NCBI GenBank assembly: GCA_034401795.1
Contig: CM067363.1
Coordinates: 33,274,470 to 33,338,469, forward strand
DNA: 64,000 bases
Direction of reading: 5' to 3'
From: Chaetoderma sp. LZ-2023a
Taxonomy: Eukaryota; Mollusca; Caudofoveata; Chaetodermatida; Chaetodermatidae
Part shown: one piece after another, positions 39,801 through 52,800 of the stretch
How the letters are laid out: the number at the start of each line of letters is the position of its first letter
Numbering within the stretch: the first letter of the stretch is position 1
Made by a program: the position numbers and the translations under genes
The notes under the pieces: model-generated
Told to the model about the DNA's origin: nothing
The model's input: only the letters and a program-made list of their open reading frames with translations
Databases searched by the model: none

Positions 39801-42800
39801 ACAATTTGTTTTTACTATGTGATATTCCCATATTGATAAACAGAATTGAACTAAGCGGGCTGCGTGTTTCACTTTCAGGGTCAGTCGCTCCCACTCCCAG
39901 GTAAGATTCTAGAATGGGGGTGGGGTGGGGTTGGGTGGGTGGGTGGGGGGGGGGGGGGGGCGGTTGGGTGGGTGGATGGAGCTGTCAGAAAATTAGACTG
40001 ATTGTGAAAAGTTGCTTCTCACAGTACATTAAATTTAGTCTGCTTAATAATAATATTATTATAATAAAACGCCTATATTGTGCATATAATTCTAAAATCT
40101 TGATTATTTCTATAGATTTAGAAAAATATGACCACATTTTATTGAATACATGTTAATGCTCTCGCTCTCCTCTATTTTTTGTATGGCGTGTGTTGGTGTG
40201 TGTGTGTGGGGGTGTGGGGGGGGGGGGGGGGGAGGGGGGGGGGGGTGTGGCGTGTGGCTCTCCAATTTGACTTTCTTGTATGAGGGCATCATCCCCAGGA
40301 AAGCCTTTGAAATCTATAAAGTATTTGTGGAATTGTTGGAAAGGGTATGGGTTGATATCATATTTATAAATATAAGCACAACCTCGGATAAAATGTCAAA
40401 TGTCTAAATTAGCTAGCCCAATGTATCAAGAGTTACCCTTATCCTGGGTGTTGCAGTGGCTGAGTGGGGTTGGTGAAGTACATTGAAAGGATGAAGAAAA
40501 AATAATGGCCGCTGTGTATAAGCCTGCCGGGTTGTGTTAATTTAAAATTAAATAAATATATTGAGTAAAAATATGTTAATAATACATATCAGGAGGCCAT
40601 CGCATCCCATGTTGATGAATATTCTGACAATATGTTTGTAGGCTACTACACCCATTCTCAAATGTGGCATACACTGAACTGATTGTGGATATCATCAGTA
40701 TTTGCCACAATATTAGTGTATGCTTCACGAATCTATGTATTTGACATTTTCCATTTCAATGCAAAAAACACGAATTTATTTTTTGGTTTTACAAACCCTC
40801 CTAACCCAGTTTGTCCCTATAAATCTAGGAAAAATATAAAGCTGGAATTTTAAGGTATTATTTTTAACATTCTTTCCATCTAACAATTTTTGGTAGCTAA
40901 GCCCTTAATCACTCGGAATTCCTCAGAATTGTCTGTAATTATTTGTTCTCTGTAGTTTTGTTAGCCCTTTAACGGTCAAGCCGGTCATGAGAAAAGTCGA
41001 TTTGCAGGCCAACAAAACATTAAATTGGTCTGGCCTAACACAAGAAAGTTGCAGAATTTTTCAAGTAAATCCGCACCCATGCATTCATGCATGTCTTTAA
41101 GGTGGACCTGCGCAGTTTGCCTTGAAGAAAATCGAATGGACCTTAGTTCCTAATTATATTTGCTAACCACACTTTTCCCAGATAAATTGCTCAGCCGGCA
41201 TTGTGTCAGTATTGCACTAAAAGACAACGCATCTTAACCCCTCTTATGTCAACAGCGCATTACAGCGCTCCAGATGCTACTTTTATCAATTAACCTTATA
41301 ATGCATCAAGATTTTTCAAGAAAATTCAAATTTTTGCGCAGTGAATGACCATTTGCTGGCCAAAGGAATGCGGGTTTTTTGTGTAACTTACTACTGGAAT
41401 ATAGGAAAATAGTTTTTAAGAGCGTGTTTTAGCCGGCATGGCGATTACTGGGTCAAGTACATCAAAATGTTCGCTTAGTCAGTGTCCATTTGCGGACCAA
41501 GAGAAGACTATTTTTTAAATTTTAACACTCAACAAGAACCGCAGAGGCTCGGTGTTGCGATTAAAAGCTTAAGATAACACAAGAGGGGTTAAAGAGCTCC
41601 TAAACTATAATCACAAAATGACTGAAGCTATGAACCATTGCAAAGCTCATCCAGTTGTCCAGTTATTTTCATATATTAAAATACACCATTGTCACTAGAT
41701 TTAGTAAATCAAGTGGCCAATAGGGTGTATTTCAAAATTATAATTAGCTTGACAAATCTTTTTTTTTAATAAAAAAAATAATACATAAATGTTTAGAAAA
41801 TTGGATGCGTTTTTCAATGATGTAATGACTTCAATAATATCATGATCCTATAATTATACTTCTTCACATAAAAGGCTTAAGTGCGTTGTATCGGAACCTA
41901 ATAGCGATTAGCCAAATAATACTGTTCGAGCGTCGCCTGGCCAGTTTGCCAGCCAGAGGTTTTGCCAGCGAGGCATTGTGGGAAGGTATTTTAAAAAACC
42001 GTCAATCTGGAAAAGGTTTATTGTGGCCCAATATCTTCAGCTGTTTCAGAGGAAGGGTGTTTTAAAAAATAAAAACTAGGTTATCTAAAACAAGTCAACT
42101 CAACTAATCATTTTGAACATGCGAGCAAAGCTTTTCAGCTCTTGATTTAGATGAAGTGTTTTAGTTTCATGTCAAAGGGCCAAGCAGTTTCACAGAAGAT
42201 CTTTATAAATGTAATTTTTTAAATGGTTTCCCTGGACCAATGGTAGATTCGACCCTATGGATCCTTCTTGCCCAGTTGTTCTTGAGGACTCGCTTAAAGA
42301 AAAAAGGTGGACATATGCTGGATGGATAGACAAATTACGGACGGACCACATAAAATAAGTTGATTACTAAATATAATAAATTCTTTTGGGTGTGTTAAAT
42401 ATTCTGGAATCTGATATCATTGGAATGTGTTGTTGCCTGAGGTAGTAATGCCGCCAAGTCAAATTAACAAACTATTCAACAGCTATAATTTCGCAGCCTC
42501 TTACATAGCCATATTGGCGTGTGGTTTCGGAGGGGCATGTGGCCTAGGCTCGGCCCCTTAAATGGGGCCTTCAAATGTCTGATTTTATTTTCATGTGGGC
42601 GGTGGCATCATCGCTTATGGCTAGAACTCAAAAGGCTTGACGTATCTAAACATGTGTATCATGACCATACGAGTTGGTAAGGTGGGCGGGGTGGGGTGCT
42701 CATAGTAAAAGATTACAGTATTCAAAACTCCAAGATGATGGCTTCTAGGTACACCTAGTGTTCATATTCTTCCGAGGGAGACCAACCTCCCCCCCCCACC

Positions 42801-43270
42801 ACCCCCACCATCCCCAGCCCCACCCGCCCACCACCACCACAAGACCACACCCTCCTCGCATTCTCGATGAAGGGAGACAAAAAAAATATTAGACCCATCC
42901 CTCAACCGCCCCAACCGACATCTAGCCGGCACTAGGGCGATGTGTATACAAATTCTTTCTACCTTTGCATACAGTATATGTGTCACGCGTCAATTCAAAA
43001 TGTGATTTTGAGAGCTGTTGTTAATTCAAGTATTCCATGGGTGAGGAATATTCCTTGTTTTAGTTCTACCATGCACATGGCTGCGCCCAACCGCCCATCA
43101 CCGCACATATTTTCTATTCTACCCACTAAGCCATTAACTGAGAGTGGGACACTTTTATGTCAAATTCCTATTTTACCTTTACTTGCAAAATACGTGAGAC
43201 GTGTTCAGATTCACAAGACTGATAATATACAAAACACATCAATACTAAATTAGTGAATATGTCACATCTA

Positions 43271-43347
<77 letters not shown>

Positions 43348-43350
43348 CAA

Positions 43351-43424
<74 letters not shown>

Positions 43425-43464
43425 ATAATACTACTACTACTACTACTGCTACTGCTACTGCTAG

Positions 43465-43521
<57 letters not shown>

Positions 43522-43530
43522 CACTACTAC

Positions 43531-43570
<40 letters not shown>

Positions 43571-43604
43571 GCTACTGCTACTGCTACTACTACTACTACT
43601 ACTA

Positions 43605-43661
<57 letters not shown>

Positions 43662-43704
43662 ATACTACTACTACTACTACTGCTACTGCTACTGCTACTG
43701 CTAG

Positions 43705-43764
<60 letters not shown>

Positions 43765-43773
43765 CACTACTAC

Positions 43774-43804
<31 letters not shown>

Positions 43805-43847
43805 GCTACTGCTACTGCTACTGCTACTACTACTACTACTACTACTA

Positions 43848-43899
<52 letters not shown>

Positions 43900-46800
43900 A
43901 TAAATACCGGCTTATAGCGTGGTGAACTGAGTGCTTCCGGCACCCGTTTCCCCACCCCATGGAAACCCCATAACATTTCTGGAGTTACACACTTTTTGTG
44001 ATTTAATCGAAATTGTATAGGCTCTGTATGATCATGTCGATAGTCACTTACAGGACTGGCGGTATGATCAGCGAACGAAAAGAAGAAGAAGTATAGGCTC
44101 TGTATCTGTATTCAGTTAAGTTGCCACCCCCTTGAACAAATTGTTGAATGAAACCATGACTTCCTATCAATTTCATTTCAAATTGTTCAGCAAAATAGGT
44201 ATTCAATCAGAAATTTTGCATACATTATTAGCTCACCCGGCCAGAATGGCCATCTGTCTGTCTGTCCGTATTTCCGTCCGTCCGTCCGTCTGTCCGTCTG
44301 TCTGTCTGTCTGTCTGTCTGTCAACTTTTGTTTTAAAATGTATCTCCTCCTTAACGGCTTGCCGGATTTCAACCAAATTGGCTAGAATGATCCTATGGTG
44401 GTAGGTTCTAGTAGATCTATTCAGGTTTTTGATATTTCAAATTTCAGGGTAAAAAACTTAGATTTTGTTTAAAATTTACCGAAAAGTGTCAAAACGCATC
44501 TCCTCCTTAGTTTCTTGACAGATTTCAACCAAATTTGGCTAGAAGGGTCGTACCGACATAGGCTCTAGAAATTCTATTCAAATTTTTGATATTTCAATTT
44601 TTTGGGTAAAACTTAGATTTTGTTGCAAATTTACCGGAAAGTGTCAAAATGCATCTCCTCCTTAATTTCTTTGCAGATTTCAATCAAATCTGACTAGAAC
44701 AATCATACGGACGTAGGCTCTAGAACTCTATTCAGATTTTTTTTATTTCAATTTTTGGTGTAAAAAAACTTGGATTCTATTTAAAATTTGCCGGAAATTG
44801 TCAAATTGCTTTAAATCGCTACTCATCCTTAGTTTCTTGGCAGATTTCAACCAAATCTGGCTAGAAGTGCCATACCGAGGTAGGCTCTACAAATTCTATT
44901 CAGATTTTTTATATTTCAATTTTTTGGGTAGAAAACTTGGATTCTATTTAAAATTTTCCGGAAATTGTCAAATTGCTTTAAATCGCTACTCATCCTTAGT
45001 TTCTTGGCAGATTTCAACCAAATCTGGCTAGAAGTGCCATACCAAGGTAGGCTCTACAAAATGCTGACAGATTTCAACCATATTTGGCTAGAAGGATCCT
45101 ATGAAGGTAGGCTTTCGAAATTCCATTCAGACTTTTTATATATCAATTTTCTTTGGTAAAAAACTTTGATTTTTTACATTTTTACCGAAAATGTCATAAC
45201 GCATCTCCTCCTTAGTTTACTGGCAGATTTTAACCCAAATTTGGCTAGAAAGATCCTATGGTGGTAGGCTCTACAAAATCTATTCTGATTTTTGATATTT
45301 CAATTTTTGGGGGTAAAATACGTAGATTTTGTGAAAAGTGTCAAAACGCATCTCTTCTTTAGTTTACTAACAGATTTCAACCAAATTTAGCTAGAAGGAT
45401 CCTATGGATGTAAGCTTTAGAAGATCTATTCAGACTTTTTATACTTAAAGTTTTTGTGTAAAAGACTTAGATTTTGTGCAAAATCTACCGAAAACTGACA
45501 AAACGCATCTTCTTGGTTTCTTGATAGACCAAATTTGGGTAGAAGGATCCTCTGGAGGTCGGCTCTAGTTTTAAATGTCTTTGAAAATCTCAGAAACCGC
45601 TTGGGAGGGATTGATTCAAAACTCAGGAAATATCATCTATTTCCAGTGGTCAGCCCATTTTGTTCGGATATGTCAGTGGCCAATAAGTCCAGGTGAGCGA
45701 TACAGGCCCCTTGGTCCCCTTGTTAAAATACTTAATTAAGCTCATACAAGTTTTTTACAATTGTTTTCCAATTCTTAAACTTTATCGAATGCTTACATAT
45801 ATCCAAATTATACTATATCATATAATTAATACAAACAGACAATAATTTAAGGATGGCCTCAGTGAGATGTCAAGATTGCAAGTCAGTCTACAATTTCAGC
45901 ATACCAGTCCATATAGAATAATAGGCCTGTGATATCAGTATTTGAATAAGAAACATTTAAAATTATGTTGCAAACACACATTCTGGCAGAAATCATGGAA
46001 ATGTGTACTTAAATGCAGAAATTACTATAGAAATGTAGCAAAATTTTGTACTGAAATTTGTGAATTTTGTGTTAAAAGCAAAGGTTTACAGAGAAATACA
46101 TAGATTTCGAAGTTAATATGCATATCTGGGCTCAAAATTCTAAATTTTTAATTGAACATTTCATTAAATGTCAACCAGTGTTTAAAATGTAACAGGACAC
46201 AAGAAGATGTGGGCCTAAAATGCAAGAATATGTGTGATTTGGTACTGAAATCTGTGACTTTGTGATTAAGAGCAAATGTTTACCCAGAAATATATACATT
46301 TTGACATTTAATGTGCACATATGGGCTCAAAATGTTAAATTTTTAAATAGAAATATGAATATTTTGCTAAATATAGGCTAGTGTTTAAAGTTTAAGTTGG
46401 AAACCTGAAAACTCTGGTCAGAAACATGAACATTTTGGATCCTTAAATGCCCAACTCTTGACAGGAAACAAGAAAATTTGGACCTATAAAGCAAGAACAC
46501 ATGTATGTGTAAAAATGCAAAAATGTGTTACTGAAATCTGTGAATTTGGGATTATAAGCAAGTGTTTACCCAGAAATATATAACTTTTGATAGTTAATAT
46601 GCATATAACTGGTTCAAAATGGTAAAAAGAATTTCAAATGACTAGTAATGTGAAAATTTTAGCTGGAAATGTTAGGATTCTGGTCAGAAACATACAAAAC
46701 CTTTAACAGGAAACAAGAAAATTTGGACTAAAAAGCAACTGCTTTGTTCAGTAACAAAAAATATGGATGCAAAATGTAAAAGTATGAGAATTTAGGCTTG

Positions 46801-49800
46801 AAATACAAGTATTTCTTTATGAACAATTGATATCTAAGTTCCAAATATGAACATTTTAACAGGAAACATGAACATTTTAGGTAAAGAATGAAAGAATTTA
46901 GGCCCAAAATGGAAAAACTTGGTCATGAAATGATGACCACTGACCAATAATGTCAAATTCCTATTCAACAGGATATATTATTGGCATGCTCACTGTGAAA
47001 ATTCATCAACTAACAGAGCCTTTTAATGGTCAAACCGGCAAAAAAACACCCTCTGCGATGGTATTGAGAATATTTTCAAGAATATATCACTGGAAAGCAT
47101 TCCAGGGCTAAATTTTCAATTCTTGGCCTGCAAATGGACATTCACTAAGTAAAAATGACAATTTTCTTAACCAATCTTTACCATTAAAAGGATGAATTAT
47201 ACAAGTTCACCTGGCTAGCATCCAGAATGCACACAGTACTGGAAATCCAGGCTGAAATGCACACAGCTATTGTCAACATGGTTGTTTTGTGGGGGGAAAA
47301 CAGCCAGTCAAATGAGATGATGAGTGATAAATATACATGTATGATGACTGTGGGGTATGATGTATTTTTCATATAGCTGATTTATTGGCTGAAATATAAA
47401 CAACATATTACATTTTTAATACTTAAATGGTCAGGATCTTTCCAAAAAGTTGAAATCTGCTTATTGAAGTCCATTTCCATGGCAGGATTATGAGGCTACT
47501 TTTGGGAATTTACCACTGTAATCGCTGATTTTGGTTGTCGACCCAGTCATTCCAGGGGTAAATTTCCAAAAAATATTCTTATTTTGGCCGGCAAATTGAC
47601 ATTGACACGCCTGTAGAAGCTGGTTTTGGCCAGCTTGGGAATTAAAAGGTTAATAACCAGAAACACAAACTTTATTTTTATATTATATTATATATCACAC
47701 AAAGAGCCATCTTTAATCAAGATTCAGATCAGCTACCACACAGACCAGCACTCAACAATCAACATACACAACTTTTAACCCTTTTAAGCTTTAATGGTCA
47801 AGATTTGTCAAGAAAATTTTAATTTGTTTTTAGTGAATGTCCATTTGTAGGCCAAGAGCAACAACAGGTTCCAGTTAAACTAGCCTCAAAAACATTCACC
47901 ATGGTAGATGCTTGCCATAAAGTTGACACTTTGTGATTTCAAGGGTTAAAGGATTAATGTTAGTCCACTGCATACTTAGTTACATGGGTGTTGGAGAACA
48001 CAGCATTTATATGGAGTTGCTGTAGCATAGAAGCCCATACTGGCTATCTTGAAGCTAGCTTAATATTGTTCACACTTTTGGGGTTTCAATGGTTAAAGGA
48101 TCAATCTCATTCCCCCATGGTGTAGGGAACATTTTGTTGAATGTCTTTAAGACAGTTTGAAGTGGGGCTGATGCTGTCCATGACAACAACAGCTTCCAGT
48201 CAAACTAGCTCCAAAATAGTGAAACATGTCAGAGCCTAAACATATAGTTGACACTAAATATAATTGGTAGTATTGTGAACAGTATATTTAACTGGGTGTT
48301 GAAGAATAGACACACATTTATAGAGAGTAACACTAGCTCAGAAAACTGCACTGACCAGAATACCTAAATGATAATAATGCAGGTGGAGTAAGTATAGATT
48401 AATACAATAATACCAATTCGTATGGCTAGTATTTAACTAGACATATAATTAGCACTCTGGGTTTTTAGGGTGTCTCTGGGGTTAGATTTAGGCTTAGTCT
48501 CAGTGTTTTGCTACCTATAATTAAGCCAAACAGTTCAAGTCAAACTAGTTACCAAAATACTAAAGACGTTACCTTTAACCATATTTGGGCTTTGATATGA
48601 ACATGCTAGGATTTCAGTGGTGAAAGCGTTCAGGGGAAATACTATTCCAAATTACCCCATCAGCTGCAATACGAAAATTGGTGTCTTGCACTCTGAAGCG
48701 ATTGTTCAATCAGGATGTACACAAACGAACGCGTAGTGGAACAGGAGCCATAAGATCTTCCAACATATATGTTGCTACATTGTGATCAAAGATAATTAGA
48801 CGAAGAAAATTATCAAATTTTTGAAGTGACGATGGTCTCCACGGTTTACACATGGGGTTTACGTTAGTGACAGATGACTGTCAAAACCGTAACGCGCATT
48901 TTCATTGGCTGAGTGAAAACTACTTTCCGCTACTACGCGCGGGCTTTTCTGGGAGAAAACAAGCAGAGGTAAATATAATTGTTAACGTTTCGACAGTATA
49001 GTCTATAATTACTGTCTCTACGTTTCGGCTTCGGGCCTGAGTGAATGTGTCTTGTGGACACCGGTGCTGGTCACCACCCTTGGTTACCGTGTATACACGG
49101 ACGTTTTGGTAACGAGTTTAGTCATTCTACGGTCAGGCGCCGGAGTGTCAACAAGTTTTATTAGTAATATTTTATTGTATATGATATGTTTTGAGAATTT
49201 TAAGGGCAAATATTTGTTTTGGTGATGTATCGTGCGGTTGGAAATAATTTTTGCGCAGAAAATATTTTGCTTATATTTTTCAGGATGGAGTCCGTCATCC
49301 TACCTGGGGTGTACTATGTCAATGAGAGCTACGGACACAGGTTTCCGGAAACAACCATCCGGCTTTTCCTGGGCGTCTAGCACATCTATGAAGGTTAATG
49401 TAGTTACATTTGTAACTGTATTTTCAATTGAGAATATTAAACTACGGCGGCTGACTAAGTAAGCAAAACAGTTATTTTGTCATTTGTGCCTAGGCCTACA
49501 GGTTAGGAGAGACCGTACGATGAATTACGACTTAATTAGTACGGTGAGATGGTGTTGCGATATATATATATATATCATGATACCTAGGCTTGTGCGATTA
49601 GAGAAGATATTCCAGTAATACATTTTCAAAAATAGTCTCTTGCCCTACAAATGGACATACGCTAAGCAAAATGTCATTTTTCATGACAGATCGCATTAGA
49701 AAGTAATTGAAAGTTAGGTTTTGAAATGTTTTATGCAATAGAAAATATTCATGATTTTTCGATTATTTAACTGTCAATCATATAAAATCACGATTTAAAA

Positions 49801-52800
49801 CATAATCACTGAATCCCATTCTGAGGGGCTACACTACTCAGGGACTACACCATTCTGTGGGGGTACACCATTCTGAGGGTCTACATCATTCTGAGGAATA
49901 CATCATTCTGAGGGGCTACATCACTCTGAGGGGCTTCACGATTCTGAGGGGCTACATCGTTCTGAGCGGCTACACCATTCTGAGTGGCTACACCATTCTG
50001 AGGGTCGACACCATTCTGAAGGGATACACCATTCTGAGGGACGACACCATTCTGAGGGGGCGACACCACTGAGGGTATACATCATTCTGAGGATCTACAC
50101 CATTCTGAGGGGTTGCACCATTCTGAGAGGCTACACCATTCTGAGGGGCTACACCATTCTGAGGGGCTACATCATTCTGAGGGGCTACACCATTCTGAGG
50201 GGCTACATCATTATGAGGGGCTACACCATTCTGAGGATCTACACCATTCTGAGGGGTTGCACCATTCTGAGGGGATGCACCATTCTGAGGGGCTACACCA
50301 CGTTGAGGGGCTACATCACGCTGAGGGGCTACACCATTCTGAGGATCTACACCATTCTGAGGGGTTGCACCATTCTGAGTGGCTACACCATTCTGAGGGG
50401 CTACACCATTCTGACGGGCTACATCATTCTGAGGGGCTACATTATTCTGAGGAACGACACCATTCTGAGGGGATGCACCATTCTGAGGGGCTACACCACG
50501 CTGAGGGGCTACATCACGCTGAGGGGCTACACCATTCTGAGGGTCATATACCTGTAATCCATGCATCTAATTTGCAAGATGACCCTGCTTACGTTGAACT
50601 AGCATCTCAATTTTGTTATCGTCCTGGCTGGTGCCACGTGGTACATGCTATCAATGATATAATTATCTCGTTTAGATCTTACCTAATTAAATATCACACT
50701 CACACAAGAACGAGAGCAGTTAGCTATATGTGGTAACTTACCGTTCCAAGTGTCCTTGTAAAGTTTGGTTGCCACGATGTACACCAGATGCTGAACGGCA
50801 AGAGAAAGATATGCAATGTGCTGGGCTAGTGCAGCACCACTGTGAATGGTAAAATATTATAGAGGGATCCGAGATGTTGCAGTCAAATTAGTATCAAAGT
50901 ATTTAATAGCGTACCTGTCAACTTCAAATATAGATGCTGGAAATTCAAGTTTGAAAATGTCAAATCAATTCCATCACTCGTAACTAGTAGAAGGAGATTA
51001 GCTAGGAATGGACCATGCATAGCTAGACTTGTGGGGGGTATAGCTAGACATGGGTCGTGCATAGCTAGACATGGGTCGGGTATAGCTAGAAATGGGTCGT
51101 GCACAGATTAGACATGGATGGGGTATAGCTAGAAATGGATAGTACATAGCTAGACATGGGTGGGGTATAGCTGGACATGGGTGGGGTATAGCTAGAAATG
51201 GGTCGTGCATAGCTAGACATGGGTGGGTATAGCTAGAAATGGGTCCTGCATAGCTAGACATATGAGGGTATAGCTAGAAATGGTCGTGCATAGCTAGAAA
51301 TGGACGGAGAATAGCTAGAAATGGCGGTGCATAGCTAGAAATGGATTTGGGTATAGCTAGAAATGGGCGTGACATAGCTAGAAATGGACGGGGAATAGCT
51401 AGATATAAGCGGTGCATAGTTCGAAATGGGTGGTGCATGGTTAGAAATGGGGGTACAATGCTAGAAATGGGCGGGAATAGCTAGAAATGGGCGGGGAATG
51501 GCTAGAAATTGGCGGATAATAGCTAGAAATGGGCGGTGTACAACTAGAAAGGAGTGGTGCATAGCTAGAAATGAGCAGAGCTTAGCTAGGAATTAGTGGT
51601 GCATAGCTAGAAATTGGTGGTGCCTAGCTAGAAGTGGGCTTTGCATAGCTAGAAATGGGCTGTGTTTAGCTAGAAATGGGATGTGCATAGCTACAAATGT
51701 GCGGTGCATAGCTAGAGATGTGCATGGCACAGCTAAAAATATAAGCCTATATTGCGAGGCAAGCCAAAGAATGTACTTATACACACAGTAATGCATATGT
51801 ACATAACCCCATGTTAATATGAACATATACCTGTCAAGACGTCATGTCCGTCATATTCAGTTGGATGAAATATCAGTTTCTCAGAATACATCAATTTAAG
51901 GACGAAATTTGGTAAAGGAAATAAAACCATTGTTTATTAACTTGTGTTAGACTGAACCACATGTTATACTCCTGATGACACCAGCAATTAGATTATATAC
52001 CTATCTAATATCTCTAGCTATGTTTATAACAAGCAAAATGAGACCTCGCATTACAGACTTAGAACGTTTAGATGTTTCTAAAAACTATATAAGGTGGCGT
52101 ACCATTATCACCACCGTCATCAGCACCATCACCGCAACAACAACAATCAACACAACCACCACCACCACCACCACCACCACCACCATCACCATCATCATCA
52201 TCATCATCAATCACCACCACCACCACCACCACCACCACTATTAGCATCATCATCAGCGGCAGCAATAGCAGCAGCAGCACCATCATCATCCCCACCATCA
52301 TCATCATCACCACCACCAACACCGATGGGTTGGTGGGTGGGTGGGTGGATGGATGGAGGGAACTCGAAATTCATATTGCTCATTAAATCTTTCAAATACA
52401 CTTGAATCCTATTAGTATAAATTTTATAGACAATTATTTAATTGTTGGAAATTAAAAAATGTTCTTTCCTAAATTCGACTTCAAAAGACTTGGAAACAAA
52501 GTCCAACAACACCTTTTGAAATATAGTTCACTGTTCAAATGATTAATGACCGTTGTGTGATCCCTTTGATCAATCAACAGACTGATACTAGAACCTCGTT
52601 CAGAAAGGGATACCTTCTGAAAAAACAGAATCGAGCTCACTGGGTTAATATGCATGGCTTGATCTCTTTGATCAACCGCCACTCATTCATGAGAGTATTA
52701 CTGGAAGCCCACTCAGAAACCTTAGAACTCAATCAACGTCAATGGATTTAGACAATAGTTTTTAAACATCTGTGGCAGTCCAAATCTTTAATGTGAATAA

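Noticed and set aside
43168..43960. Long open frames of Thr, Ser or Val on both strands
   Set aside because: They are the six-frame reading of an ACT trinucleotide block; no gene.
49808..50545. CRISPR-like array
   Set aside because: Units are contiguous 18-mers without unique spacers, in a eukaryotic context.
49857..50736. Open frames with His-His-Ser-Glu-Gly-Leu repeats
   Set aside because: 18-bp minisatellite; open in both directions by period.
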